A stretch of 64,000 nucleotides of DNA from Proteles cristata cristata (GCA_017311185.1 JAESUZ010003163.1:186001-250000), one strand, 5' to 3'. Positions 52,359 through 63,030 are shown, numbered from the stretch's first letter. The notes: generated by a model not told the origin, from the sequence alone. Made by a program: numbers and translations.

Positions 52359-52486
52359 AGAATCCCAAGGGAGCTCTGTGCTTCACAGAGCTAGACAGAG
52401 GACTTTAGCTCACAAACCATGAGATCATGACCTGAGCTGCAACCCAGAGTCAGGGCTCTTAACCAACTGAGCCACCCAGGTGCCCC
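52270..52486 (-). repeat. Can-SINE, full length
   Basis: TAAGTTTATTCATTTATTTTG and an expanded (GA)n run at about 52332-52355, to CTGAGCCACCCAGGTGCCCC. Confidence 0.93.
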
Positions 52487-52685
52487 TATATATTCTTTTT
52501 TAAAATTGTGGTATAATTGACATATAACATTATATTAATGTTTCAGGTGTACAGCATAATGATTCGATATTGTATATATTGTGATTTGACAACCACAAGT
52601 AAGTCTAGTTAAAACTACATCCATCACCACACATAATTACAGACTTTTTTTCTTGTGATGAGAACTTTAAAGACCTACTGTCAAG

Positions 52686-52780
52686 TGGTGCCTTGCTGGC
52701 TCAGTCAGTAGTACATCATGTAACTCTTGATCTCAGGGTTGTGAGTTCAAGCCCACATTGGGCGTGGCCTATTAAAAATC
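52686..52780 (+). repeat. Can-SINE, short old form
   Basis: GTGGTGCCTTGCTGGCTCAG to CACATTGGGCGTGGCCTATT, inside the antisense L1. Confidence 0.87.
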
Positions 52781-53261
52781 AGGACTGAATTATTTTATAA
52801 CTTTTGACCACCAGCCACCAGTCTGTTCTCTCTGACTTATTTCACTGAGTATAATGCCCTCAGGCTCTCTCCATGTTCTTGCAAATGGGAAGATCCTTTT
52901 TTTTTTTTTTTTTGAATTACTGAATAATGTTCCATTGGTGTGTGTATACCACATTTTCTTTATTGATTGATTGGTGGACCCTTAGATTGCTTCCATGCCT
53001 TGGTTGTTGTGAATAATGCTTAACATTGGGTGCAGGTATCTTTTTCAAACAGTGTTTTCATTTCTTTGGTATATACCCAGAGGTGGAATTATTAAATTAT
53101 GGGATAGTTCCATTTTTAACTTTTTAAAGGAACCTCTATACTGTATTACATATTGGCTGTACCAGTTTACATTCTCACCAGTAGTGTAAAAGGGTTTCCT
53201 AAATACTTGTTATTTTTTGTCTTTTTGATGATAGCCATTCTAACAGGTGTTAGTTAATATC

Positions 53262-53490
53262 TTTTTAAAAAAAATTTTTTTTAATGTTTTTATTTATTTC
53301 TAGGAGAGAGAGAGAGACAGTGTGAGCAGGGGAGGGTCAGAGAGAGAGGGAGTCACAGACTGAAACAGGCTCCAGGTCTGAGCTGGCAGTCAGCACAGAG
53401 CCCAACGCGGGGCTCGAACCCACAAAGCGCGAGATCATGACCTAAGCGAAAGTCGGACGCTTAACCGACTAAGCCACCCAGGCGCCCCAT
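53262..53490 (-). repeat. Can-SINE, young CpG-rich subfamily
   Basis: TTTATTTCTAGGAGAGAGAG to CCGACTAAGCCACCCAGGCG. GGTGTTAGTTAATATC (53246-53261) and GGTGTCAGTTAATATC (53491-53506) are the duplication. Confidence 0.96.
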
Positions 53491-53627
53491 GGTGTCAGTT
53501 AATATCATACTGTGATTTTTATTTGCATTTACCTGATGATTAGTGATGTTGAGCACCTTTTCATGTACCTGTTGGCCACTTGTGTGTCTTCGGAAATATG
53601 TCCACTCACGTCCTCTGCCCATTTTTA

Positions 53628-53842
53628 CTTCTTTTTTTAAATTTTTATATATTTATTTATGTATTTTCAAGTTTATTTATTTTGAGAGAGAGTGTGCATG
53701 CAAGTTCAGGAGGGGCAAAGAGAGAAGACAGAGAATCCCAGGTAGGCTCCATCTGTCAGCACAGAGCCAAATTGTGAGATCATGACCTGAGCCAAAATCA
53801 AGAGTCAGATGCTTAACTGACTGAGCCACCCAGGGCCTCTCT
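53628..53842 (-). repeat. Can-SINE, full length
   Basis: CAAGTTTATTTATTTTGAGAG to GACTGAGCCACCCAGGGCC. CTCTGCCCATTTTTA at 53613-53627 and 53843-53857 is a perfect duplication. Confidence 0.95.
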
Positions 53843-53914
53843 CTCTGCCCATTTTTAAATCAGATTGTTCTTTTTTTTGCTACTGAATTGTATTTATATA
53901 TTTTTAGTTCCCCC

Positions 53915-54020
53915 ATGAGGTAGAAATCACCTTTATCTCACCCTGCAGATGAAGAAATGGAGGCATACAGAGCCAGCAGGTGGCAGAGGCCAGACGTGAA
54001 CCCAGAAAGTTCTACTCAAT
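53915..54020 (-). repeat. MIR SINE relic
   Basis: CATGAGGTAGAAATCACCTTT, CTGCAGATGAAGAAATGGAGG and GAGGCCAGACGTGAACCC follow antisense MIR. It contains the CTCF-like motif at 53973. Confidence 0.7.
53973..53986 (+). promoter_or_regulatory. Candidate CTCF motif inside a MIR
   Basis: CCAGCAGGTGGCAG fits the degenerate CTCF core CCASYAGRKGGCRS at every position. It falls within an antisense MIR relic, whose ancestral sequence here is close to CTAGTAAGTGGCAG. Occupancy is unknown. Confidence 0.4.
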
Positions 54021-54027
54021 AGAATGC

Positions 54028-54236
54028 CAAGCCTGGGTGGCTCAGTCGGTTAAGCGTCTGACTTCAGCTCAGGTCGTGATCTCATGGTTTGTGGGTTTGA
54101 GCCCCGTGTCGGGCTCTGTGCTGACAGCTCAGAGCCTGGAGCCTGTTTCGAATTCTGTGTCTCTCTCTTGTTCTGACCCTCTCCTGCTCACGCTGTGTGT
54201 GTCTCTCTCTCAGAAATAAATAAAACATTAAAAAAA
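54028..54236 (+). repeat. Can-SINE, nearly full length
   Basis: AAGCCTGGGTGGCTCAGTCG to CTCTCAGAAATAAATAAAAC; a few bases of the head are missing. Confidence 0.93.
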
Positions 54237-54426
54237 AATTTTTAAGACCTTTATTAGTAAAGGAAATTAATGTTAGTGTTTTTAAGAGAGGAAAATTGAT
54301 ATCCAGGGCAGGTGTTTTACAGGCTTGCTGGAAGGTAGGTGAAAGTAAATTTTCATTAATGTTGTGGCATTAAAAGGAATTTTAAGCAAAACTGTAGAGA
54401 GCATGAGGACAGAGGAAAAAGGACAT

Positions 54427-54537
54427 TTAAAAATTTTTTAATTTTTATTTAGACCCTACACCCAACCTGAGGCTGGAACTCAAAACCCCGAGGTAAAGAG
54501 CTGTATGTTCCACCAGCTGAGCCTGCCAGGCTCCCCA
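54427..54537 (-). repeat. Can-SINE, short old form
   Basis: TTTATTTAGACCCTACACCC to AGCTGAGCCTGCCAGGCTCCC. Confidence 0.86.
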
Positions 54538-54764
54538 GGAGAATGACATTTTATTTTCTATTTTTTTAAAAAAGTTCATTCATTAATTCTAAGTGTTCAT
54601 TTCAAAACTGTTTTTAGTGTCTGATAATATAATTTTATAAAATGTTTTTTTCTTTCTTGGATATTTTCTTAAGTGAATGTATGTTGATATAACAATATTC
54701 AGAGTGAAGTCATTTTTCAAAGATTTAGATCTCATTTTTTCTTTTTACTTTGAAAAATTTCAGC

Positions 54765-54915
54765 CTCTAGTAAAGTTCAGAGAACTAAGTATAAGTGAAC
54801 CCCTTGTAAGTACTTGACTTGATTCACCAGTTGTTAACATTTCACTTATCAGCTTTTTGTTTCCTTTTTCACTGAACCATTAGAAATTGTGATAATATTT
54901 TATCCAGAAAATATA
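54765..54915 (-). repeat. Old L1-like relic
   Basis: AGAACTAAGTATAAGTGAACCC and TGATTCACCAGTTGTTAACATT recall an old L1 3' segment; a similar segment is near 62390. The strand is uncertain. Confidence 0.3.
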
Positions 54916-54998
54916 ATTTTAGCATGCACTTCTGAAGAATAGGGACCTTCTTCTAAATGACCACAATAGTGTGTTCACGTGTAAAAAAATTAATAATT

Positions 54999-55185
54999 CT
55001 TTTTTTGTAAGTTTATTTATTTACTTTGAGAGAGTGTTGTGGGAGGAGCAGAGAGAGAATCCCAAGCAGACCCTGCACTGCCAGCACAGAGCCCAGCATG
55101 GGGCGCAACTCACTAACTGCAAGACTATGACCCGAGCCAAAACCCGAGTTGGACGCCCAATGGACGGAGCCACCTAGGCCCCCCC
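54999..55185 (-). repeat. Can-SINE, shortened
   Basis: TAAGTTTATTTATTTACTTTG to GACGGAGCCACCTAGGCCCCC. AAAAATTAATAATT and AAAAATTAATGATT flank it. Confidence 0.92.
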
Positions 55186-55364
55186 AAAAATTAATGATTT
55201 TATAATAATATATTCAGATATCTTTAGTTGTCCCCATCTCTGTAGTGGTTCTAACATTGTGTTTGGCTATTAAGGGAATAGTTTTTAAGGGAAAGTTTGG
55301 TAAAATGATTATATTTCAAACTGAAAGTTAATTAGGCGAAATAGTAAGGAAAGAAAGAGACAGT

Positions 55365-55535
55365 TTATTGGAATAACACTGGCTCCAGTCCCAGGCTGTA
55401 CTCAAGGTCTGGACAGCTAGCTACTTAACCTGTCTGAGCCTCAGTTTCATCATTGGCAAGTTCTTCACTTAGTCCTTAGAGTTATGAAATTTGAATGAGC
55501 CCAAAGCATATGAGGGTTTGGCATGAGTGGATTTC
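55365..55535 (+). repeat. MIR SINE relic
   Basis: TAACCTGTCTGAGCCTCAGTTTC, ATGAAATTTGAATGAGCCC and GGTTTGGCATGAGTGG follow MIR. Confidence 0.65.
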
Positions 55536-56600
55536 AACAACTGGTTATTATTATTAATTTTTTTTCTCAATATAGATTTTGAATTATGATAATATTATAA
55601 CTTTGAATCACTTGGGAGAAAGGGATTTTATAATAAAGATGGTTTTTGACTTCCAATATTTTAAAATCAAATTATAATGCAGTAAAATTGTTTAAAAAAA
55701 TCAACATATTGTTTTTATGTGGATTGAAGTGATCAGAGTACAATTGAATAGCTTTATTAAGATATAATTCAATACCATATAATTCAACCATTTGAAGTGT
55801 GAACTGTAGTGATTTTTTTTTTTAGTGTATTTACAGATAGGTGCAACTATCACCACAGTCAATTTTAGAACATTTTCTTTGTCTATAAAAGAAGTCCCTT
55901 TTGCTATTACCACTTCTGCCTTCGTATCTACTCCTCCCCTTAGCCTTAAGCAGCCACTAATCTGTTTTCTGTTTCTATAGATACCCTTTTTCTAAGTTTT
56001 CATAATGAATAAAATCATATAATATATGGCCTGATATGACCCCCCCCCCCCCAGTGTATTTTTTGAAGGCTCTCCAAGTTGTAGCGAATGTCAGTACTTC
56101 ATTCCTTTTTATGGCTGAATAACAATATTCCATTGTATGGACATACTGTATTTTATTTACCTGTTGATGGGTATTTAGGTTATTTCTACCTTTTGGTAGT
56201 TAATGAAAATGCCACTATGAACAGTAGTATACAACTTTTTGTGTGGTTGTATGTCTGTTTTTCTTGGGTTTATACCCAGGAGTGGGATTGCTAGATTATA
56301 TGGTAACTGTATTTGACCATTTGAGAAACTGCCTGTTTACCAAAGAGGCTGCATCATGGTCTGTTCCCACCAGCAGTGTATGAAGGTTCTAATTTTCTCC
56401 AATCCTTGCCAACACATGTTACCTTGTTATCTGACTGTAGTCTGGCCATCTAGTTGGTGTGGTCTTGATTTGCATTTCCCTGATGACTAATGCTGTTGTC
56501 CTCTTTTTATTTGCTTATTGGCCATTTTTGTCTTTCTTTCTTAGAGAAATAGCAATTCACATCCCTTTACTCATTTTAAAATTGGGTTGAGTTAGGAGTT

Positions 56601-56737
56601 CTTTCTTTTTTCCTTCCCTTCCCTTCCCTTCCCCCTTCCCTTCCCCCTTCCCTTCTCCCTTCCCTTTCCTTCTCTCTCTTTCCTTCCTTCCTTCCTTCCT
56701 TCCTTCCTTCCTTCCATCCTTCCATCCTTCCATCCTT
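56601..56737 (+). repeat. Polypyrimidine tract, (TTCCC)n/(TTCC)n
   Basis: About 135 bases that are almost entirely C and T on the + strand: CCCTT units, then CTTCC units, then CCATCCTT units. It appears to be the expanded tail of the short SINE that follows. Confidence 0.93.
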
Positions 56738-56820
56738 CTCTCCCCCCAATGTGGGGCTTGAACTCACAACCCTAAAATCAAGAGTTGCATGCTTTACTGA
56801 CGCAGACAGCCAGGCACCCT
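56738..56820 (-). repeat. Can-SINE, short old form
   Basis: CCCCCCAATGTGGGGCTTGAA to CGCAGACAGCCAGGCACCC. Confidence 0.85.
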
Positions 56821-57563
56821 GAATTATAAGTTCTTTATCATTTATATGAGATGCAAATATTATCTCTCATTCTATGGGGTGCCTTTTCACTTTTTTGACG
56901 ATGTCCTTTGAAGAACAAAAGTTTGAAGTTTATTTTTTCTTTTATTGGTCATGCTATTGGTGTCATAGCTAAGAATCCTTTGCCAAATCCTAGGTCATGA
57001 AGATTTACCCTTGTTCTTTCTTCGAAGAGTTTTATGGTATGTACAAAGTATAGTTTTATGGCATTTGAGCTTTTGATCCATTTTGTATTATTTTATATAC
57101 AATATGAGGTTAAGGGTCCAACTTCATTCTTTTTCATGTAGCTATCCAGTTGTCCCAGCACAATCTGTTGAAAAGACTATTCATTTATTCTTTCTATATT
57201 GAATTGCCTTGACACCCTTGGCAAAAATAAGTTGACCATGCATATGTGAGTTTATTTCTAAATTTTTAATTCTTTGTCCCTGAACTATATGTCTGTCCTT
57301 GTGCCCGTATTCCATTTTCTTGATTAATGATGCTTTGTAGTGAGTTTTGAAATCTGGAGCTGTGAGTCCTTTTCTTTTGTTCTCTTTCAGGATTGTTTTG
57401 GCTATGCTGGGTCCCTTTAGGGTCAGGTTGTCAATTTCTACTAAGAAGTCAGCTAGGATAGTTGTGGTAGGATCTGTAGATCAGTTTTAACAATGTTGAG
57501 TCTTCTAATCCATGAACATGGGATGTTTTCCTTCTTTTATTTGGCCAATGTTTTGTAATTTTT

Positions 57564-57744
57564 AAAAGTTTATTTATTTATTTTGATGGGGGAAAGCAGA
57601 AAGAGAGAGGGAGAGAGAATCCTAAACAGGTTATATGCTGTCAACACAAAACACAATGTGGGGCTCAATCCCACAAACTGAGACCATGACCTGAGCTGAA
57701 ACCAAGAATGGAACATTCAACCAATTGAGTGACCCAGGCACCCC
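57564..57744 (-). repeat. Can-SINE, shortened
   Basis: AAGTTTATTTATTTATTTTGA to TTGAGTGACCCAGGCACCCC. TGTAATTTTTA/TGTAATTTTAT copies flank it. Confidence 0.92.
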
Positions 57745-57860
57745 TGTAATTTTATAAATAGAAGTTTTGTGCTTCTTTTGTTAAATCTATTCAGAAATAC
57801 TTTGGGGTTTTTTGATGCTATTGTGAGTGAAATTGTTTTATATTCAATTTGGTCATTGAC

Positions 57861-58212
57861 AAATTTTTAAAATCAATTTTATTGAACTGTAATTTAAATA
57901 CAGTAAAGAACAGCCTTTTTAAGTATGTAGTTTGAGTTTTGATAAACGCATCCAACTTGTAATTACCACCATTTAAATCAAGATGTAGAACATTTTTTAT
58001 CATTTCCAAATACTTTTTTTTTTTTTCTTTTTTATTCCTTGGCAGTCGACCCCAACTTCCATTCTGGTGGATTACTGATCTGCTTTCTCTCACTATATGT
58101 TAGTTTACCTTTTCTAGAATGTGATATAAATACGGTTTGTGTTTTTTGTATCTGGCTTCTTTTAGCATAATTTTAAGATGCAGCCATGTTGTGTATCGGT
58201 GGTTAATTTTGG
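57861..58212 (-). repeat. L1 3'-end fragment, antisense
   Basis: A second 3' end (AATTTTATTGAACTGTAATTT; CATCCAACTTGTAATTACCACC; GATGCAGCCATGTTGTGTATC) shows that this is a separate L1 copy. It is cut by SINEs. Confidence 0.75.
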
Positions 58213-58400
58213 GGTTTTTTTTGTGTGTGTTTTTGTTTTTTGTTTTTAGGAAAGTGGGTGCAAATGAAGGGGGGGACAGAGAGGGAGAAAGAATCCCACA
58301 AGAGGCAGAGAGGGAGAGAAGCAGGGCTCCTTCTCACTGGGCTAGGGCTCAAACTGAGCCAAAGTTTCAGCTTAACTGACTGAGCCACCTAGGTGCCCCT
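58213..58400 (-). repeat. Can-SINE, rearranged
   Basis: The TAGGAAAGTGGGTGCAAATG body carries an internal duplication of the GAGAGGGAGA region, and it ends CTGAGCCACCTAGGTGCCCC. GTGGTTAATTTT copies flank it. Confidence 0.9.
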
Positions 58401-58487
58401 CAGTGGTTAATTTTTCAAATTGTAAAGTAAAACCTTGGATTGTGAATAACTTGTTCTGTGAGTGTTCTGCAAGATGAGCAAACATTA

Positions 58488-58703
58488 AAAAAAGGTTTTT
58501 TTTACGTTTATTTATTTTTGAGAGACAGAACAGAGTATGAACAAGGGAGGGGCAGAGAGAGATGGTGACACGGAATTTGAAACCCATTCCAGGCTCTGAG
58601 CTGTCAACACAGAGCCTGATGTGGGGCTTGAACTCACAAACCATGAGATAATGACCTGAGCTGAAGTCTGGCACTTAACCAACTCACCCACCCAGGCACC
58701 CCA
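58488..58703 (-). repeat. Can-SINE, full length
   Basis: ACGTTTATTTATTTTTGAGAG to CAACTCACCCACCCAGGCACC. GAGCAAAC copies flank it. Confidence 0.92.
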
Positions 58704-58719
58704 GAGAGCAAACGTTTCT

Positions 58720-58950
58720 AATACATGTTTCATATGTGGCTATACCTCAGTTTATCTATTTTCTTACTGATGGACGGACATATGGGTTATTTCCAGGTTT
58801 TGGCAGTTGTAAATAAAAGTGCTGAGTATATTCACATACAGGTAAGTCTTTGTGTGTTTTTAATTGTCTTGAGTAAATATCTAGCAGAATTGCTAGATCA
58901 TATGTAAGTGTGTGTTTAACTCTATAAAACACCAAGTTATTTTCGAAACA
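58720..58950 (-). repeat. L1 fragment, antisense (continuation)
   Basis: GGACATATGGGTTATTTCCAG, TTTTGGCAGTTGTAAATAAAAG and GCAGAATTGCTAGATCATATG match the antisense L1 3' region resumed after two SINEs. Confidence 0.75.
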
Positions 58951-59625
58951 AATTGCTTTTTTAATTTTGATTGATTTAAGTATATTAAAATCCTCCCCTT
59001 GCTGCCAATAGTGAATATTTCTGTGACTTTTCATAGTTGAATAACCACTACCACAATCAAGGTGTAGAATAGCTACATCACCCAAGAAATTTATCTTATT
59101 TTATTTTCCTCTAGTCCTTGGCAATGACTTGTTTTCTATCCCTATAATTTTGGCTGTTATCATAGAAGTGGGATCCTACAGAACGTAGCCTGTTGAGTGT
59201 GGTGTCTTTTACTTGGCATAATGCATTTGAGATTCATCCATGTTGTATGTTGTCAGCACTTCATTCCTTTTAATTGCCAAATAATACTCCATGTTAGGGA
59301 GACAAGTTAGTTTTAGTGGAAGAATGTTTGAGTTGTTTCTAGTTTTGTTGATAATAAAGTTTTTAAGCATGTTTACCTTTGGAAAACACTTCGGCAGTTT
59401 GTGGTATTCCCACCAGCACTGTGTTTTGGTTCCTCTGCATCCAATGTTTGTTACTGTCAGTGTTGTTGTTTTTTTATCTATCCTAATTTATGTGATGGTA
59501 TCTCATTGTGGTTTGATTTTTTTTATTTACTTAGTGACTATACTGAGTATCTTTTCATATGCTTATTTGCCATGCATACACTTGGTAAAGTATCTCTTAT
59601 TAATGCCCATTTAAAAAGTTGGGTT
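58950..59625 (-). repeat. L1 fragment, antisense
   Basis: TGAATAACCACTACCACAATC, GAGATTCATCCATGTTGTATG, CATTCCTTTTAATTGCCAAATAA and TTTGTGGTATTCCCACCAGCAC form another copy of the same L1 region, so it is a further element. Confidence 0.78.
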
Positions 59626-59628
59626 GTT

Positions 59629-59858
59629 GGGGTACCTGGATGTCTCAGTTGGTTAAGCTATGAACTTCAGCTCAGGTCATGATCTCAGAGTTCATGAGTT
59701 CCAGCCCCACGTCGGGCTCTGTGCTGACAGCTCAGAGCCTAGAGCCTGCTTCAGATTCTGTCTCCCTTGCTCTCTGCCTCTCCCCCGGTCTAGATTCTGC
59801 ATCTCCCTCTCTCTCTGCCCCTTTCTCTCTCTCTCTCTCTCTCTCTCAAAAATTTTAA
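59629..59858 (+). repeat. Can-SINE, full length
   Basis: GGGGTACCTGGATGTCTCAG to a (TC)n run and CTCAAAAATTTTAAAAA. Confidence 0.93.
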
Positions 59859-59860
59859 AA

Positions 59861-60018
59861 AGGGGCACCCGGTTGGCTCAATTGGTTAATAAGCACCTGA
59901 CTTGAGCTTAGGTCATGATCTCATGGTTCGTGGGTTCAAGCTGACAGCTGAGAGCCCGGAGCCTCTTGGTGTCTCTCTCTCTCTCTCTCAAAAAAAATTT
60001 TTTTTAATTGGAAAAATA
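59861..60018 (+). repeat. Can-SINE, internally deleted
   Basis: AGGGGCACCCGGTTGGCTCA. Bases between the B box (GGGTTCAAG) and CTGACAGC are lost, and the CT tract is short. Confidence 0.9.
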
Positions 60019-60082
60019 AAAACTGGGTTCTCTTAATAGTAAGTTTCGAGAGTTTTTCCATGTATTTGCAATATGTTCTTTT

Positions 60083-60293
60083 ACAGAGATTTTTAATGTT
60101 TGTTTATTTTCGAGAGAAAGACAGAGCACCAGCAAATGGAGGGGCAGAGAGAGAGAGGGAGACAAAGAATCCAAAGCAGGCTCCAGGCTCTGAGCTGTCA
60201 GCACAGAGCCCGATGCGGGGCTGAACTCACAACCATGAGATCATGACCTGAGCCGAAGTTGGATGCTTAACCAACTGGGCTATCCAGGTGCCC
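60083..60293 (-). repeat. Can-SINE, full length
   Basis: AATGTTTGTTTATTTTCGAGA to ACTGGGCTATCCAGGTGCCC. TGCAATATGTTCTTTT at 60067-60082 and 60294-60309 is the duplication. Confidence 0.95.
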
Positions 60294-60309
60294 TGCAATA
60301 TGTTCTTTT

Positions 60310-60493
60310 TAAAAATTATTATTTTTTTGGGGAGAGCGTGTACATGAGCGCGAGTGGGGGAAGGGCAGAAAGAGAGGGAGACAGGATTCCAATCAGGCTC
60401 TGTGCTGACAGCAGAGAGCCCAGTGTGGGCCACCAACTGAGATCATGACCTAAGCTGAAGTTAGACACTTAACTGAGCCACCCAGGTACCCCC
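60310..60493 (-). repeat. Can-SINE, shortened
   Basis: AAAAATTATTATTTTTTTGGG to CTGAGCCACCCAGGTACCCC. Confidence 0.9.
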
Positions 60494-60497
60494 TTTT

Positions 60498-60718
60498 TCT
60501 TTTTTTAATTTTTAAAAATGTTTGTTTAATTTTGAGAGAGAGACACACATAGAACGCAAGTGGCAGAAGGGCAGAGAGAAAGAGACACAGAATCTGAAGC
60601 AGCCCCCAGACTCTGAGCTGACAGCGCAGAGCCCCGTGTGGGCATCAGCTCACAGACTGCAAGATCATGACCTGAGTACTTAACCAACTGAACCGCCCAG
60701 GAGCTCCCCAGGTGCCCC
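60498..60718 (-). repeat. Can-SINE, full length
   Basis: AAATGTTTGTTTAATTTTGAG to ACTGAACCGCCCAGGAGC, with a repeated head segment (CCCAGGTGCCCC) at 60708-60719. Confidence 0.91.
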
Positions 60719-60719
60719 T

Positions 60720-61460
60720 TTTAAAATTCTTTTTATTATTGGAGTATAGTTGGCATACAATGTTGTATTAACTTAAGGTATACAAAGTATAGAATTTGAC
60801 GAATCTATACATTACTTGGTGCTCCCCACCGTAAGTGTCGTTACCATAAAACATTTATTACAATATTTTGATCATATTCACTGTGCTATACTTTAGCTCT
60901 GTGACTTCTACTTCCTAGTCTTCGTTTACCTATTTTGTCCATCCTCCAACTCCTCCAGCATTATTAAGTTCTTTATCAGATAGACACTTAGCAAATATTT
61001 TCTTCCAGTCTGTGTCTTGTCTTTCCATTCTCTTAACAGTGTCTCTTGGGGTTCCTGGGTGGCTCATTCAGTTAACCATCTTATTCTTGGTTACAGCTCA
61101 GGTCATGATTTCACAGTTCAGGAGTTTGAGCCCCACATCTGGCTGATCATGCTCTGTGTGGATAGCATGGAATCTGTGTGAGATTCTCTTTCTCTCTCCC
61201 TCCGTCTCTCTCTCTTTCTCTCTCTCTCTGCCTCTCCCTTGCTTGTGCTCTCTCTCCCTCAAAACAAAACAAAAAAAACCAAAAAAACCCAGTGTCTCTT
61301 GAAGAGCAGAAAGTTTTAAATTTGAGAAGTTCAATTTGTCTAGTTTTTCTCTTTTGGTTTATACTTTTGGCAGTGTTTTTAAGAAATCTTTGCCTTCTTT
61401 AAGATTGTAACAATTTCTTCCATGTTTTCTTCTAGAAGTTTGAGGGTTACTTTTTAAGTG
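60720..61460 (-). repeat. L1 3' part, antisense, split by a SINE
   Basis: ATTGGAGTATAGTTGGCATAC, CAATGTTGTATTAACTTAAGG and CACTGTGCTATACTTTAGCTC, then after the SINE TTTGAGAAGTTCAATTTGTCTAG and TAAGAAATCTTTGCCTTC, match antisense L1. 61460-62100 beyond is unique. Confidence 0.8.
61049..61289 (+). repeat. Can-SINE, full length
   Basis: GGTTCCTGGGTGGCTCATTC to CCTCAAAACAAAACAAAAAA. The perfect 12-bp duplication CAGTGTCTCTTG lies at 61037-61048 and 61290-61301. Confidence 0.95.
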
Positions 61461-62106
61461 TTTTTGTTGATAGTGTATAAAAAGTATTTTTATTGTTCCT
61501 CATTTAATTTCTAAGAAATGGGCTATATTTCTATATTTGAATGAAACAGTTTTGTTAGCCTAATGGACTAACTCTTAGAGGTAAAGTTCTCATTTTTTTC
61601 CCCCACCTTAATTCTGGAGCATAGAGAATCATTCCACATTGGCAAAGACCAGTCTTCCTTTTAGGTTGATCGAAGGGGTTTTTTTCTCCAAAGTAGGTTG
61701 CAGTGGTACTGCAGAAGCATCAATGTTAACAGTGTGTTAGTTTTGCAAACTGGATTTTGATGATGAAAATAAAGAATAGATTATCAAAGTGCTGGTACAG
61801 CATAATTTAAAAAGCCAGCACAATTCATTTTTTATGTCTGATTCCTCTAGTATTAAATGGCTTACTTTGTAGATTAATGGAATAAAAAGTTATGAATGTA
61901 CACTCAAATGTAAATTAATAGAAGTAAAAACTGGAAAAATATGAATAAAATTTGTAGATAATATCAATGTCAGTGTCTTGGTCGTAATGTTATAGTTTTG
62001 TAAAATGTTACCTTTGGGGGAACTGAGCAATACAAGTATCTCTATCATTTCTTAGACCTGCGTATGAATTTACAATTAGTGAAAAGTTTAATTAAAAGAC
62101 TGGTTG

Positions 62107-62283
62107 GGGCACCTGGGTGGTTCAGTTGGTTAAGCTTCTGACTTTGGCTCAGATCATGATCTCCAGTTTGTTAGTTCCAGCCCCACGTAGAGCTCTGCTG
62201 TCAGCAGATCCTCAGTCACCCTCTCTCTTTGCTGCTACCCCACTCGAGTTTTTTCTGTCTCTTAGAAATAAACATTAAAAAAC
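62107..62283 (+). repeat. Can-SINE, shortened
   Basis: GGGGCACCTGGGTGGTTCAG to TCTCTTAGAAATAAACATT. Confidence 0.93.
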
Positions 62284-62379
62284 CTGTTAAGTCGAGAAGA
62301 GGAACTAATAAATCTGTTACTTTGATACTTCGTATTATCATTTGATTATATGAATTTGTTTACTTAGTTTTTATCTTAT

Positions 62380-62480
62380 TTTACTTAAAGATTTCAAACC
62401 TACAGAAAATTTGAAAGTATGGTACAGTGAACACCCACATACTCTCCCTTTAGATTCAATAGTTATTTTACCACATTTGT
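62380..62480 (-). repeat. Old L1-like relic
   Basis: TTTCAAACCTACAGAAAATTTG, ACAGTGAACACCCACATACTC and GATTCAATAGTTATTTTACC resemble a common old L1-type segment; weakly supported. Confidence 0.35.
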
Positions 62481-62824
62481 TTATCTTCTCTTTCTTTGTG
62501 TATGTGTGTGCATGTGTATATACACACAAATACTCATATTCCGTCATGCATGCATCGTGACATTTCACTCTTAAAAACAGTGTACATTGGCTAAGAGCAA
62601 CAAAATAACATTCTCCCATTCAACCACAATACCATTAATGCTTCGAAAGAAAATTTAAAGGTTTCATAATATATGGGGTGAAGGGGGTCAGTATGGGACA
62701 TATTAGTTTGAGGTCTAGGTGGAAAATTAAAGTATTATGAATGGGGATTTGGAGTTAAGAGAGTTGTTGGCTGGGTAAAAAGGAACAGTTAACATTTACT
62801 GAGAATGGTTAACATTTATTGGAA

Positions 62825-63030
62825 GTGGTGTGGTTAAGAATACATATTGTGGAACCTCATTGAGTTTGTTTCCCGTTGCCAAACTCAGTACCTGTGTATT
62901 TTACAAGTTACTTACCTGCTCTTACACCCAATTTCCTCATCTTTAAAAAATGGGGATGAGAGTACCTATCCACTGAGTTAATGTGAGAAATAAATGCCTT
63001 AAAACATGTAAAATAAGTCTTATAGTACCA
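62825..63030 (+). repeat. MIR SINE relic
   Basis: GTGTGGTTAAGAATACATATTG, ACAAGTTACTTACCTGCTC, AATTTCCTCATCTTTAAAAAATG, GGGGATGAGAGTACCTATCC and GAGTTAATGTGAGAAATAAATG run nearly the full MIR length. Confidence 0.8.

Larger units (their letters stand above)
52487..53890 (-). repeat. L1 3' part, antisense, split by three SINEs
   Basis: GTGGTATAATTGACATATAAC, CAGGTGTACAGCATAATGATTC, CTCTCTCCATGTTCTTGCAAATG, TATATACCCAGAGGTGGAATT and GATGTTGAGCACCTTTTCATG match the antisense of a mammalian L1 3' end. Interruptions lie at 52686-52780, 53262-53490 and 53628-53842. Confidence 0.85.
55740..57860 (-). repeat. L1 3' half, antisense, interrupted
   Basis: It starts at the 3' end (GCTTTATTAAGATATAATTC). 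The ORF2 region follows in antisense (GGTTTATACCCAGGAGTGGG, GATCCATTTTGTATTATTTTA, CAATCTGTTGAAAAGACTATTC, TTTGAAATCTGGAGCTGTGAG). Insertions are the pyrimidine tract and short SINE at 56601-56820 and a SINE at 57564-57744. A run of about 13 C lies at 56040-56052. No intact reading frame remains. Confidence 0.85.
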
